The notes: generated by a model not told the origin, from the letters alone. 64,000 nucleotides of DNA from Gilvibacter sp. SZ-19 (GCF_002163875.1 NZ_CP019333.1:371260-435259), one strand, 5' to 3'. Positions 10,842-20,277 are shown, counted from the first letter of the stretch. A program made the numbers and translations.

Positions 10842-12443
10842 TTACAGACGAATTACCGAAAATTCCGATTTAAAGGGATCCAGCTCTTTTAGAAGCAACG
10901 GAATCAGGCCGTCGCCTACTTCTAAATAGAAGTCCGAGAAATTGGTATTGCGCTCTTGTAGACTTCCTGCCGGGAATAAGGCGGCTTGCAATTCCTGTGC
11001 ACGAATAATACGGTCGTTGTGATTGCGTTTCTCCGCTTTGCGCAAGCGCTTCTCGAGGTTTTTAAGACCGTTGATCTGTTTTTTCTCTTGTGCTGCTACC
11101 GCCCCTAAGAAAGAAGGATCCGTTTGTTTGGCCAGTTGGTAAAGATCCTCGAACTGTTTTTTTAGATGTTCTTTCTGCGGATCGAAATTGACCGGTAAAC
11201 TACTGTGAATCTCCACCAAACGAGCAGCAAGATTATCGGCTGACTTAAATAGGTCTTCAATGTCAAGGTCTAAGCGCTCCCATTTGCCTATTTGCTTCTC
11301 GGTTATGAGCAAGGCAGAATTTCGCAACATCAGCATGGGAAAAACAACTCCCACGGTTTCGAAATACGCTTTGAGTTGAAACCAATAGGCCAATTCACCT
11401 CCACCTCCAATATAACAGAGATTCGGTAAGATGGCTTCTTGAAAAAGTGGTCTTAGTAGTGCATTCGGAGAGAACTTCTCCGGATTCGAATCTAACAGCT
11501 TTAGGATCTCCTCCTCAGAAAAAACGAGATCCGTGTCGTTAATGTAGAATTTGCCATCTTGAGCTACTATGCGCTCCCGCACACCCTTATCTAAATAAAA
11601 TAAGTTGATCTCGCGTGGATGCACTTGCTGCTTATAACCAGAAAGCACCAACTTTTCTGTGCTAGCCGTAATGACTTCGTGTCCGGTTTGCGATAAGAGC
11701 TCCCTTTTAGCATATGGAGCAAAGGCCTTTTTCAATTCGCTGTTGTTCCCGTCTACAATTACAAGGCCCTGCTCGGCAAAAAGCGCATTGGCCAAATAGC
11801 GGGTTGCCGCGGCTAAGTCAGTGTGTTTTAGGTAGGCAGTTTCAAAAAGCTCTTGTAAATAGGCGGCTTGTGTACTTTTGCCTGTAGCTGCTCTGATAAC
11901 CTCTGCCACCTCTTCCAAACCCTTGGTATTGAGTTCACCTACAGCTCCTCCATCTTTACGGTTCCAAGCGATCTTGCTTCCTTTGAAATTAAAGTAATTG
12001 ATCTCATCGAAATCGTGATCTTCTGTGGCCATCCAATAAACTGGAATGAACTCGTGTTTCGGATATGCGTCTTTGGCCTGCTTACAAAAGTTGATCACAG
12101 AAACGATCTTATACAAAAAGTATAAGGGTCCGGTAAACAAATTAAGCTGATGTCCTGTAGTGATGGTAAAGCTATTGGAGGCCGTGAGCAATTCTATGTT
12201 ATTCTGAGTTGCTTCACTGATATCGACAGAGCCATAAGCTGCCAACAGATTGGCCGCTAATTTTTTGCGCCATTCTGGTGAGCAAGCCTGCGACTGCTCT
12301 TTTTCTGCAATCTGCTCTCCCAAGGAATCCAAGGAAGGGAAACGATTGTAAAACGGGCGAATGCTCTCTGCCTGTGCCAAATAATCGCATACGGTCTTTG
12401 AGAAAAAACCGGTCTTGGAATAGGGTACGTATGCTGCGGACAT
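10842..12443 (-). CDS. bshC: Bacillithiol biosynthesis cysteine-adding enzyme BshC
   Basis: BshC is thought to attach cysteine to glucosaminyl-malate, the last step of bacillithiol synthesis. The ATG at 12443 gives a 533-residue protein starting MSAAYVPYSKTGFFSKTVCD, the normal family length. A longer reading frame from 12536 adds 31 residues with no family resemblance and runs into the promoter of the divergent gene. Family motifs seen are ITTGHQLNLFTGPLYFLYKI, VYWMATEDHDFDEIN, QQVHPREINLFYL and IGGGGELAYWFQLK. A coiled-coil segment of Lys/Glu-rich heptads lies around 440-490, as in characterised BshC. bshA and bshB are not in the window. The gene is divergent from the M14 peptidase. Confidence 0.94.
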   Translation of the reverse strand: MSAAYVPYSKTGFFSKTVCDYLAQAESIRPFYNRFPSLDSLGEQIAEKEQSQACSPEWRKKLAANLLAAYGSVDISEATQNNIELLTASNSFTITTGHQLNLFTGPLYFLYKIVSVINFCKQAKDAYPKHEFIPVYWMATEDHDFDEINYFNFKGSKIAWNRKDGGAVGELNTKGLEEVAEVIRAATGKSTQAAYLQELFETAYLKHTDLAAATRYLANALFAEQGLVIVDGNNSELKKAFAPYAKRELLSQTGHEVITASTEKLVLSGYKQQVHPREINLFYLDKGVRERIVAQDGKFYINDTDLVFSEEEILKLLDSNPEKFSPNALLRPLFQEAILPNLCYIGGGGELAYWFQLKAYFETVGVVFPMLMLRNSALLITEKQIGKWERLDLDIEDLFKSADNLAARLVEIHSSLPVNFDPQKEHLKKQFEDLYQLAKQTDPSFLGAVAAQEKKQINGLKNLEKRLRKAEKRNHNDRIIRAQELQAALFPAGSLQERNTNFSDFYLEVGDGLIPLLLKELDPFKSEFSVIRL

Positions 12444-12530
12444 ATGGGTTGGCTGCAATTGGAAGGTAAAAATACGAACTTCGCCAATACCGATTCTAAA
12501 AGATTCGTTAATGTTAGTAGGCCGATGTAC

Positions 12531-12558
12531 TTGCATTGTCCCATTTTTCGTAGTTTAG
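12531..12558 (+). promoter_or_regulatory. Candidate promoter of the M14 peptidase gene
   Basis: TTG at 12531-12533, a 17-base spacer and TAGTTTAG at 12551-12558 match the flavobacterial TTG / TAnnTTTG pattern with one mismatch. The ATG follows 23 bases later at 12582. It overlaps the upstream extension of the bshC reading frame, which supports the shorter bshC start. Confidence 0.55.
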
Positions 12559-12581
12559 AAGCCTATTTTAACAACCAACCA

Positions 12582-15053
12582 ATGCGAAAATTTACCTTAG
12601 TCATTTTACTGTTTGTCGGTCTTGTTGGGCAGGCACAGTTGCAATCACCTGAAGAATTTTTAGGCTATCCTATTGGAACCCAATTTAGCAGACATGCGGA
12701 TGTTGTCGCCTATTTTAATCACGTAGCAGACAACAGCCCTATGGTTGTTTACGATACTTACGGAAAAACTTATGAGCGCAGACCGCTTACCTATGCAGTG
12801 GTCTCTACTCCGGAGAACCTAGCCAAACTGGATCAGATTAGAACAGACAACCTAAAAAGCATTGGGTTGGCCAACGGATCTGCCGATCCGGAGATAGCTA
12901 TTGTTTGGCTGAGTTATAATGTGCATGGCAACGAAGCCTCTAGTACCGAAGCTTCTATGTTAACCCTGTACAAACTGATCACAGAAAAACAAGAATGGCT
13001 TAAGAACACTGTGGTTATTATGGACCCTTGTATCAATCCGGATGGTCGTGATCGTTACGCCAATTGGTACAATCAGGTTAAAGCTACCCCTTATAATAGT
13101 GCACAAGTAGCTACTGAACATAACGAGCCATGGCCAGGTGGGCGTCCGAACCACTACTTATTTGACCTCAATAGAGATTGGGCCTGGGCTTCTCAGATAG
13201 AATCTCAATCGCGCTTAAAATTATACAACCAATGGATGCCGCATATTCATGTGGATTTCCACGAACAAGGCATCAATGAGCCTTATTACTTTGCTCCAGC
13301 CGCAGCTCCGTATCACGAGATCATTAGCGATTGGCAATACGATTTCCAAGAGGCTATAGGAAGAAATCACGCTAAATACTTTGACAGCGAAGGCTGGCTA
13401 TTCTTTACACGTGAGCGCTTCGATTTGTTGTATCCAAGCTATGGAGATACCTACCCTACCTTTATGGGAGCCATTGGTATGACTTACGAGCAGGCTGGTC
13501 ATGGACGTGCCGGCCTGGGAATAGATACAGACGAAGGCTACGAGCTAACGCTTGTGGATCGCGTATTACACCATACTACCACAGGTTTGTCTACAGTAGA
13601 AATGGGATCTAAAAATGCCGCAAAGCTCAACGACGAGTTTCAGAAGTTCTTCAACACCTCTAATTTGAATTACAAGAGTTTTGTGTTGACAGGGAATACG
13701 GACAATATCAAAGCCTTGACAAAGCTATTGGACAGACATGAGATCAAATATCAGTTTGGCAGCAGTGGCTCATCTAGCGGTTACAAATACTCAACGCAAG
13801 CTAAAGGAAGCGTGAGCAACCAAGGAGCGCTCATTATTCATACCGATCAGCCTAAAGGAAAAATGGTAAAAGTACTGTTTGAACCGGATGCGGCCTTGGA
13901 AGAACCGCTTACTTATGATATCACTGCTTGGAATCTGGTACACGCCTACGGACTTGACGGTGTTGCCAGCGCCACTAAAGTAAGTGGAAACGGCAGTGCT
14001 CCCGGGACGAATTTTGAAACAGTAAATACAACAGCTGCCGGATATATTGCCAAATGGAATAGTTTGGAAGATGCTCGTTTCTTATCAAGTATATTGCAAG
14101 CGGGAGTTCGCGTTCGCTTTACTGAAAAACCAATGCAACTCAACGGCAAGAACTTTGCACGGGGAAGTTTGGTGATCACCAAGAGCGATAATAGAAACAA
14201 TCCGGATTTCCCACAAAACTTGATAGATGCCGCAAAAAAGCACGATCGCTATTTGTACGCTTCAAATACATCATTTGCAGATCGTACCCCAGATTTTGGA
14301 TCTCCGGATATTAAACTGATCAATCCGCAGCGTGTGGCAATGCTTCAAGGAGAAGGAACCTCTTCACTGAGTTATGGTGCACTCTGGCATTTCTTTGAGC
14401 AACAATTACACTACCCCATCACTTCTATCAACACAGACAACTTTAGACCGTCTATGCTTCAAGACTTTGATGTGCTTATCATGCCAGAAGGCTGGTACGG
14501 CAGCGTGACCAACGGAAACACTCTAGACGATCTTAAAAGTTGGATCCGCAGCGGTGGAAAACTCATTGCTGTTGGACGCGCCGTAAATGCCTTTAGCGGG
14601 AAAGAAGGGTTTGGTTTAGAGAATAACGAGAGCGAGAGCGGAGACGATGAAGCTGGCAACCTAACACCTTATGCCCAGCGTGAGCGCGAGAGTTTAAAGA
14701 ACTTCATCACCGGTGCTATCTACAAGATCAAAATGGACGATACCCACCCTATGGCCTTTGGTTTTGGTGATACCTACTACAGCCTTAAATTAGGAAGCAG
14801 CTCCTTTAAACATTTAGACAATGGCTACAATGTTGGCTATATAGATGGAGACGCTGTAAGTGTAGCTGGCTTTTCAGGAGCAGATGCAAAAGCTTCATTA
14901 AAGAACTCCTTGGTGTTTGGCGAGCAACGCATGGGTCGCGGAAGCGTGGTCTATATGGTAGACAACCCGATGTTCCGTTCGTTCTGGGAAAATGGAAAAC
15001 TACTTTTGGTCAACGGTATTTTCATGGTGAACAGTAATGTTTTTAGACTATAA
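12582..15053 (+). CDS. Secreted M14 family zinc carboxypeptidase
   Basis: The ATG at 12582 gives a signal peptide (MRKFTLVILLFVGLVGQAQ); the reading frame is open for 46 more codons upstream but that part is unlike an N-terminus. The 823-residue protein has an M14 catalytic domain at about 40-370. Its zinc ligands are in VHGNEASSTE (His and Glu), with the third His in IHVDFHEQG, NPDGRDRY for substrate binding and the catalytic Glu region in MTYEQAGHGRAG. The C-terminal 400 residues include a glutamine-amidotransferase-like fold (DVLIMPEGWYG, WIRSGGKLIAVG), as in other large Bacteroidota M14 peptidases. There is no T9SS sorting domain, so it is probably periplasmic. A strong terminator follows. 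It probably degrades peptides; the exact substrate is unknown. Confidence 0.92.
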   Translation: MRKFTLVILLFVGLVGQAQLQSPEEFLGYPIGTQFSRHADVVAYFNHVADNSPMVVYDTYGKTYERRPLTYAVVSTPENLAKLDQIRTDNLKSIGLANGSADPEIAIVWLSYNVHGNEASSTEASMLTLYKLITEKQEWLKNTVVIMDPCINPDGRDRYANWYNQVKATPYNSAQVATEHNEPWPGGRPNHYLFDLNRDWAWASQIESQSRLKLYNQWMPHIHVDFHEQGINEPYYFAPAAAPYHEIISDWQYDFQEAIGRNHAKYFDSEGWLFFTRERFDLLYPSYGDTYPTFMGAIGMTYEQAGHGRAGLGIDTDEGYELTLVDRVLHHTTTGLSTVEMGSKNAAKLNDEFQKFFNTSNLNYKSFVLTGNTDNIKALTKLLDRHEIKYQFGSSGSSSGYKYSTQAKGSVSNQGALIIHTDQPKGKMVKVLFEPDAALEEPLTYDITAWNLVHAYGLDGVASATKVSGNGSAPGTNFETVNTTAAGYIAKWNSLEDARFLSSILQAGVRVRFTEKPMQLNGKNFARGSLVITKSDNRNNPDFPQNLIDAAKKHDRYLYASNTSFADRTPDFGSPDIKLINPQRVAMLQGEGTSSLSYGALWHFFEQQLHYPITSINTDNFRPSMLQDFDVLIMPEGWYGSVTNGNTLDDLKSWIRSGGKLIAVGRAVNAFSGKEGFGLENNESESGDDEAGNLTPYAQRERESLKNFITGAIYKIKMDDTHPMAFGFGDTYYSLKLGSSSFKHLDNGYNVGYIDGDAVSVAGFSGADAKASLKNSLVFGEQRMGRGSVVYMVDNPMFRSFWENGKLLLVNGIFMVNSNVFRL

Positions 15054-15073
15054 GACCTCAGAAAAAAAACAAG

Positions 15074-15104
15074 AAAGCCGAACAAAATGTTCGGCTTTTT
15101 TTTT
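15074..15104. terminator. Bidirectional intrinsic terminator between the M14 peptidase and the beta-lactamase-fold gene
   Basis: An 11-bp stem (AAAGCCGAACA with TGTTCGGCTTT, allowing for A-T ends) closes a three-base loop and is followed by a run of T on the plus strand. A run of A precedes it, so the minus-strand transcript also ends in U after the hairpin. It separates two convergent genes. Confidence 0.85.
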
Positions 15105-15115
15105 GGTCTGAACCG

Positions 15116-16771
15116 CTAGTCGATCCGTTTTGCGGGTAAAGATTGTCCGCCTTGATTCAAGGTGAGTCCTGTGACCTTACCATTGTCATCTACATCAAAA
15201 ATGAGCTCCCCAGGAACTACTTTTAAAAAGAATTTGTGCTCTGCACTGGCAAATATCTGTGCCGAACTTTGTCCTGTAGCCTGAACCATTAAATTTTCGC
15301 CCTCAACAAACACGCGGATCTCAAAACCGGGCCGCAGCTCGTAAGTTCCTTCGTAATTCTTTAATACGCTTACCGGAAGAGTAATCTCTGTCGGAGCAAC
15401 CGGCGCCTCCATTTCGGTTTCAACACCCATGGATTTGTTGATGCGATCTTCAAACAAGACCTGCTTGCTCCCCTCGCCTACCTGAAAAGTGTATTTGGTA
15501 GTGCTGCCTTTAAAAAAGAATTCTGTCGGCGAAACTGCCACCAACGGCAATTTGGTACTTCCTTCACGCTGACTGAACAGTTGGCCATTCTCTTTGGTAA
15601 TAAATCGGACCACGTCATTGTCAAATTTATAAGCGCCAACCCATGCCTGTAGCTGCTCATCGGTCAATGAAACTCCAGCAACATCGTCTGGATAAGGCTT
15701 ACCAATAGCCATAGCAGCCATCTTTATGGCTACTTCGGTAGGTGAGTTTCCGTTGGAGTTGCACAAGGCGATCACATAAACATCTTCTTTAGGCAGATAA
15801 ATTCCGTAGGTATTGTATCCGAAGATACCTCCCCCGTGTTCTACCGTTGGACTGTTATTGATCTCATTGACTTGCCAGCCGTAACCGTAGTATGTTGGTT
15901 TCCCATTATTGAGCTTAGTATTCACAAAGGCAGCCGCCAATTTGTCCTTTGGCAATAGTTTTTCATCGTTCAAGGCTTCTTGCCAGATCAGCATATCGTC
16001 TACATTACTCATCAATGACCCTGCTGCATAAGGAAGGCTCATACTCAAATAATCTGCATTGCGCCATCCGCTTTCGGTGGGTTGATAGCCCCAAGCCCGG
16101 TTGGGTATCAAGGTTGTTTTGCTACCGTAATAGGAATGCTTCATACCAAGTGGCTTAAAGATGTTCTTTTCTATGTAATCGGCATAGCTCATATTGGCCA
16201 CCTGTTCAATGATAGCTCCCAAAATGATATAGCCAGAATTGTTATAGAGCCACTGTTCTCCTGTTTTGAAGTCCATAGGCTCGTTTTTAAAGAAATCGAT
16301 GATCTCTGTTGGAGTCATATCCTTGCGGGCATTATATTGAAAGCTCTGCATGCCAGTATAGCTTTTAATCCCGGAGGTATGATTGAGCAAATGATGAACG
16401 GTGATCTCGTTTCCGTCTGTTGGGTAGTCCGGAAAGAATTTAGTGATCGGGTCCTGAACACTGAGCTTTCCTTGTTCTTGCAGCATTAAAATAGCCACTG
16501 CGGTAAATTGCTTGGTAATGGAACCCAACTCAAAGACGTTTTCTGGGTTCATAGGCACTTGTAGTTCCAAGTTCGCAAGGCCAAAGGCGTTCTTGTAGAT
16601 CACTTTTCCGTCTTTGGCTACAAGGGCGGTAATGCCGGGCGCATCTGCAGGATATTTTGCCGCCAACATGGCATCTATATTGGTTTTAAGATCTTGAGCA
16701 GTCGATAAACCAGTAGCAAATAGCACGAAAAGCACTATACTGGCTCTAATTGTTCTTTTTAATTGTTTCAT
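15116..16771 (-). CDS. Serine hydrolase, class C beta-lactamase / PBP4* fold
   Basis: The 551-residue exported protein has a signal peptide ending near STAQ. It has the three motifs of the beta-lactamase-related serine hydrolases: SITK at 84-87 (nucleophile Ser84), Y176-N-N178 in WLYNNSGY, and H312-G-G in VEHGGGIFGY. The catalytic domain is followed by a C-terminal extension (about 370-551) of two beta-barrel-like lipocalin-type modules, as in many Bacteroidota esterases and peptidases of this family. The family includes D-amino peptidases, esterases and PBP-like enzymes, so true beta-lactamase activity should not be assumed. The upstream region holds a 12-bp palindrome and two overlapping promoter-like readings. 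Confidence 0.88.
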   Translation of the reverse strand: MKQLKRTIRASIVLFVLFATGLSTAQDLKTNIDAMLAAKYPADAPGITALVAKDGKVIYKNAFGLANLELQVPMNPENVFELGSITKQFTAVAILMLQEQGKLSVQDPITKFFPDYPTDGNEITVHHLLNHTSGIKSYTGMQSFQYNARKDMTPTEIIDFFKNEPMDFKTGEQWLYNNSGYIILGAIIEQVANMSYADYIEKNIFKPLGMKHSYYGSKTTLIPNRAWGYQPTESGWRNADYLSMSLPYAAGSLMSNVDDMLIWQEALNDEKLLPKDKLAAAFVNTKLNNGKPTYYGYGWQVNEINNSPTVEHGGGIFGYNTYGIYLPKEDVYVIALCNSNGNSPTEVAIKMAAMAIGKPYPDDVAGVSLTDEQLQAWVGAYKFDNDVVRFITKENGQLFSQREGSTKLPLVAVSPTEFFFKGSTTKYTFQVGEGSKQVLFEDRINKSMGVETEMEAPVAPTEITLPVSVLKNYEGTYELRPGFEIRVFVEGENLMVQATGQSSAQIFASAEHKFFLKVVPGELIFDVDDNGKVTGLTLNQGGQSLPAKRID

Positions 16772-16791
16772 GTCTGGTATTTTAATGTTTA

Positions 16792-16833
16792 TCTGACGTC
16801 AGAGCAACACTACTAGTTACATAACACGCCCAA
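16792..16833 (-). promoter_or_regulatory. Promoter and palindrome region of the beta-lactamase-fold gene
   Basis: Read on the minus strand, TTG at 16833-16831, an 18-base spacer and TAGTGTTG at 16812-16805 resemble a housekeeping promoter with one mismatch. Overlapping it, TGTAAC, 17 bases and CGTC resemble an ECF promoter with one extra base of spacing. A perfect 12-bp palindrome, TCTGACGTCAGA, lies at 16792-16803 near the expected start of transcription. Which element is used cannot be decided from sequence. Confidence 0.45.
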
Positions 16834-16903
16834 ACTTTTTTTAAGTTATTTAAAATTAATGAGATATGAGATTCAAATCCGCAGTACTTAGTATCTTAGG
16901 ACT

Positions 16904-17854
16904 ATGAAAACCATCCAGCTAGCACTTGCCTTTTGCACCCTATTCTTACTGAGTAATTGCAAGAATGAAACCAAAAACCCAGACCAAATTCTAGAAACCG
17001 AGCCCAAAACCGACTATTACCAAGCCATTTCGCTTTTGGGAGATACCTTATATGCCCCGTCTGTGAATGATAAACTTCAAGCGCAGTTTGTAGAAAAACA
17101 ACAGGCATATATGCAAGATTCCTCAGACCTGGATAAACTGATCTGGTATGGGCGTTTTACCGCATATACTGGCGATTACAAAGGTGCTCTCCAAATCTAT
17201 TCTGAAGGACTGAAGCAGTTTCCTAATAACTCCCGTTTGCTGCGCCACCGCGGGCACCGCAATATTTCCATCCGCAAGTTCGACAGGGCCATCGCGGATC
17301 TGCAGCGCGCTGTAAACTCGATCTTGGACCAAGAAAACTCCTTAGAAGATGACGGCATGCCCAATGCCCAAGGAATTCGACTTACCACCAAACACGGAAA
17401 CATATATTATCATTTGGGCTTGGCACATTATTTAAAAGGCAATTACGAGCAAGCCCTATTTGCTTATAACAAATGTTTGGAACTGTCTCAAAACAATGAT
17501 GGGCTAATTTCTGCCACACATTGGATCGTTTTGTCACTTAAGGCCTTGGGTAGAGATGCTGAGATCGCTGCCTATTTAGAGCCTATATCAGAAGATCTCG
17601 AAGTAATAGAAAACGCCTCTTACCGCGATGCCTGTCTTTATTACAAAGGGGTTAAATCGCTGCAAGAACTCTACAATCCCCAGGCCGAGATCAACTCCAG
17701 CAATACGGCCTTAAAATACGGTTTGGCCAGATGGAGCTATCTCAATGAGCAGCAAGAAGAGGCCATGATGATCTTAGAGGATATCTTAGACGGAGATGAT
17801 TGGGCCAGTTTTGGCTATATCGCTGCGGAGGCAGACTTAGCGCGCATGCAGTGA
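16904..17854 (+). CDS. TPR-containing lipoprotein
   Basis: The 316-residue product has a lipoprotein signal peptide with lipobox LLSNC (Cys20), so it should be tethered to a membrane. The body is helical with tetratricopeptide-like repeats: GDYKGALQIYSEGLKQFPNN (about 90-110), KFDRAIADLQRAV, YHLGLAHYLKGNYEQALFAYNKCLEL (about 170-195), and a late EAMMILEDIL helix. TPR units usually form protein-binding solenoids, and no catalytic residues are seen. Its TGA stop abuts the stop of the convergent glycosyltransferase with no spacer. A TATCTTAG sequence ends just before the ATG and might be a weak -7 box. The function is unknown. Confidence 0.75.
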   Translation: MKTIQLALAFCTLFLLSNCKNETKNPDQILETEPKTDYYQAISLLGDTLYAPSVNDKLQAQFVEKQQAYMQDSSDLDKLIWYGRFTAYTGDYKGALQIYSEGLKQFPNNSRLLRHRGHRNISIRKFDRAIADLQRAVNSILDQENSLEDDGMPNAQGIRLTTKHGNIYYHLGLAHYLKGNYEQALFAYNKCLELSQNNDGLISATHWIVLSLKALGRDAEIAAYLEPISEDLEVIENASYRDACLYYKGVKSLQELYNPQAEINSSNTALKYGLARWSYLNEQQEEAMMILEDILDGDDWASFGYIAAEADLARMQ

Positions 17855-19066
17855 TCAGCTATTTTTAGCCATTATCCATTTAGAGAGGTACTTACTGCTT
17901 TGCAAACTGTGATGCCATAGCATTTGCCCTATCGTATTGTTTTGGCGGTAAATTTCTCTGTTGCGCAGTCGCTTATCTATAGTGTCCTGAAAGCCTTTGG
18001 CACTCGTATTCCAATTGAATTGCGTATCGAGTAGTTCTATTCCTTTATTTTGAGCAGTTTGCCAGGCTTTAGGGTCCAGTAGTTTTGCTACGGATGCGAT
18101 AAAGTCCGCAGCCACATCAGAAGCGATCTCCCCTCCAAAATCGTTTGTACCTCCAATTCCTTCTGCACCTACCGCTGTAGTAACCACAGGACATCCGGCT
18201 AGCCAGGCGTCAAATACTTTGCGTTTTTGACCCGCCCCAAACTGTAAAGGCGCAAGCAAAAGTTTGTGCGATCTGAGTGCAGCATCTAAATCTTCTACAA
18301 AACCGTGTACATAGAATCCGAGTTGAGGCTTGTGCAATTGTAAAATCGACTCTGTAAAATAAGAACCGTAGATGTGCATACTTTCCTGCGGATGTTGCTT
18401 ACGCAAACTTGGCCATAAGGCGGCCAGATTTTCAATAGCCTGCACATTGGGCTTGTGTTTGGCTGTCCCGACAAAACAAAAACCGTTGCGGGCCTCAAGA
18501 CCCGGCAAGGAGGACACCTGGGGAACCTCCCTTATCAAAAAAGGCAAATGAAATAGCAGCTCTTTTGACACTCGATACTGCTGGGTCAACAGTTCTACTT
18601 CTGCCTCAGAGATGATCAAACTTAGATCTGACCTGAAAATAGCAGCCAATTCGCGTTTGGCTGTGTCGGTCAAGGTCTTTGGAGCTTCCAACTTGCCTGT
18701 ACTTTTTCTGTGATCCCTTAAAAAATGTAAGTCTTCCGTGTCTAATATCCGCAGTGCATTTGGACAATGCTCTTGTACACGCCAACTGTATTGCTCCTCG
18801 GTCATAAAACGATCAAAAACCACAATATCTGGCTGTAATCCCTTTAGAAAATCATTAAAGGAATCTGCATTCAATGCTATTTGCGTGTACGGAATGTTCT
18901 TATCTATAAGTATTCCGGATTCAGGCGGAGCTGCTGCGGCGCAAAAAGAAAGTTCACAGCCCGCTTGGGCAAATAAGTCTAATAATTGAATCATGTATAC
19001 CCCGGCGCCTGTATGCTGTGGCTGAGGCAATCCGTGACCAATAAACAAGACTTTTTTAACGATCAT
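17855..19066 (-). CDS. Glycosyltransferase, GT-B fold (group 1-like)
   Basis: The 403-residue protein starts KKVLFIGHGLPQPQHTGAGVYM, the first Rossmann strand plus a glycine loop typical of GT-B enzymes. It shows DIVVFDRFMTEEQYSW and the acceptor-side helix. The C-terminal donor domain has FVGTAKHKPNVQAIENL, VHGFVEDLDAALRSHKLLLAPLQFGAGQKRKVFDAWLAGCPVVTT and GAEGIGG, the usual G-x-G / E-like nucleotide-sugar region (here in a degenerate form). There are no membrane segments. It overlaps the lipoprotein gene upstream by 4 bases and is the last gene of a rimO-lipoprotein-glycosyltransferase run. The sugar and acceptor are unknown. A role in surface polysaccharide or glycoprotein synthesis is a guess. 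Confidence 0.82.
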   Translation of the reverse strand: MIVKKVLFIGHGLPQPQHTGAGVYMIQLLDLFAQAGCELSFCAAAAPPESGILIDKNIPYTQIALNADSFNDFLKGLQPDIVVFDRFMTEEQYSWRVQEHCPNALRILDTEDLHFLRDHRKSTGKLEAPKTLTDTAKRELAAIFRSDLSLIISEAEVELLTQQYRVSKELLFHLPFLIREVPQVSSLPGLEARNGFCFVGTAKHKPNVQAIENLAALWPSLRKQHPQESMHIYGSYFTESILQLHKPQLGFYVHGFVEDLDAALRSHKLLLAPLQFGAGQKRKVFDAWLAGCPVVTTAVGAEGIGGTNDFGGEIASDVAADFIASVAKLLDPKAWQTAQNKGIELLDTQFNWNTSAKGFQDTIDKRLRNREIYRQNNTIGQMLWHHSLQSSKYLSKWIMAKNS

Positions 19067-20277
19067 TGAGAGAAGCTATCGTAAGGAAATCGCAGCGTTC
19101 GGATACCTGAGCCTATGCTATCGGTCTCCGTATAAGAAATAAAAAGCTCTCCTTTAAACAAGCGGAGTTGTGGAAACCCACTAGCACGTTCCGGACTCAT
19201 TTTACTCAGCACATATCGGACTTCTTCTCCGGAGGCTTTTAATTGCGTAAGATTCAGATTGGCAGTGCTGCCTTCGTCGGTCAAATACAATGCAAAACGG
19301 TTGGCATTGGCGTCTACAGCTACATCCACGCGTCCTATTGCCTTACTAGCTTCTAACACAGCGATCTCATCGAACCAAGATCCAGCTCCCTTTGTGGCTA
19401 GTTTGACCATGGGTTTGTCATCTTCCATAGTAAACCAACCAACAGCAGTAAGTCCGTTACTAGCGATAGCAGGCCCATTGACTGGACAACCGGCAATTTG
19501 CCAGTTATCATTATAAACGGCCTTGGGAGTGGTCCATGTGGTATCTTGTAAACGAACTCCATACATATCGCGGACCTCATCGGCAGAACGATCTCTGTAG
19601 ACCACCATAGGTCCGTCTGTAGTATTGGCAATAGAAGTGGCGCAACAATCACATACTCGCTCGTCCAATTGCCACTGCTTGCCCAGGCTCCCATCGGCAT
19701 TAATGATCCCAGCCCTAACGGTCATTTGCCGCAGGGAATCAGGACGATTCACCGTAGTACGACCGTCTAACCAGCTCGCCATAAAGCCGTCTTTATAAGC
19801 GATCACATCTACAAATCCGTGTTCGCTTTGTGTGCTGTCTGTATGTAATTTCTGCGGAGGAGTCCAACGCTTGTTTACAGTATTGTATACTTGATACTTT
19901 ATATCATAGGCGTAGGTATCTGTCGCCGATTTTTGTAGATAATGCACAAAGATATTGCCTTTATTCGCTGCGATCTGTGGAAAGTCTGCCCAATTGACAA
20001 ACCAATCGGTACCCGAGCTTATGGTCTGACTATCGGACCAAGCATTGCCATCATACGTGGCATACTTGAGTACAGCGAGTGTATCGACTTGTTCTACCCA
20101 GCTCATGTAGAGTAGCTCGTCTGTGGCATACAAACGAGACATGCCTGCATAGCCCGCACTGGGATTCTCTATTTCAAAAGGTTCATTGGATTCTTGCTCC
20201 GATTGCTGGCAGGAGAAACCCAAAAATAGGATGCTTAATACAAAAAATCTGTTCGTGTTATTTAACCACTTCGCCAT
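19063..20277 (-). CDS. Lipoprotein with sialidase/beta-propeller-like repeats, function unknown
   Basis: The ATG at 20277 is preferred over the upstream frame start at 20352 because it gives a lipoprotein signal (MAKWLNNTNRFFVLSILFLGFSC). The remaining 380 residues are mostly beta strands with repeated WSD/W-x-x-P and DG-x-x-x-x-W patterns (TYDGNAWSDSQ, RWTPPQKLH, GMVVYRDRS-like segments). They include a CDCCATS cysteine cluster near the middle. Such patterns suggest a six-bladed propeller related to exo-alpha-sialidases, but no sialidase active-site Arg triad can be identified. The start overlaps the last 20 bases of rimO and the end overlaps the glycosyltransferase by 4, so all three are translationally linked. 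The CDCC cluster could bind a metal (copper or iron); that is only an inference. Confidence 0.65.
   Translation of the reverse strand: MAKWLNNTNRFFVLSILFLGFSCQQSEQESNEPFEIENPSAGYAGMSRLYATDELLYMSWVEQVDTLAVLKYATYDGNAWSDSQTISSGTDWFVNWADFPQIAANKGNIFVHYLQKSATDTYAYDIKYQVYNTVNKRWTPPQKLHTDSTQSEHGFVDVIAYKDGFMASWLDGRTTVNRPDSLRQMTVRAGIINADGSLGKQWQLDERVCDCCATSIANTTDGPMVVYRDRSADEVRDMYGVRLQDTTWTTPKAVYNDNWQIAGCPVNGPAIASNGLTAVGWFTMEDDKPMVKLATKGAGSWFDEIAVLEASKAIGRVDVAVDANANRFALYLTDEGSTANLNLTQLKASGEEVRYVLSKMSPERASGFPQLRLFKGELFISYTETDSIGSGIRTLRFPYDSFSQ

Noticed and set aside
12257..12544. 95-residue minus-strand frame overlapping the start of bshC, and the bshC extension up to 12536
   Set aside because: Both run through the promoter of the M14 peptidase gene and have no family-like sequence; the family start of BshC is at 12443.
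15116..16771. Antibiotic-resistance beta-lactamase
   Set aside because: The motifs fit the wide serine-hydrolase family with a C-terminal extension. Nothing in the sequence distinguishes a true beta-lactamase from an esterase or peptidase.
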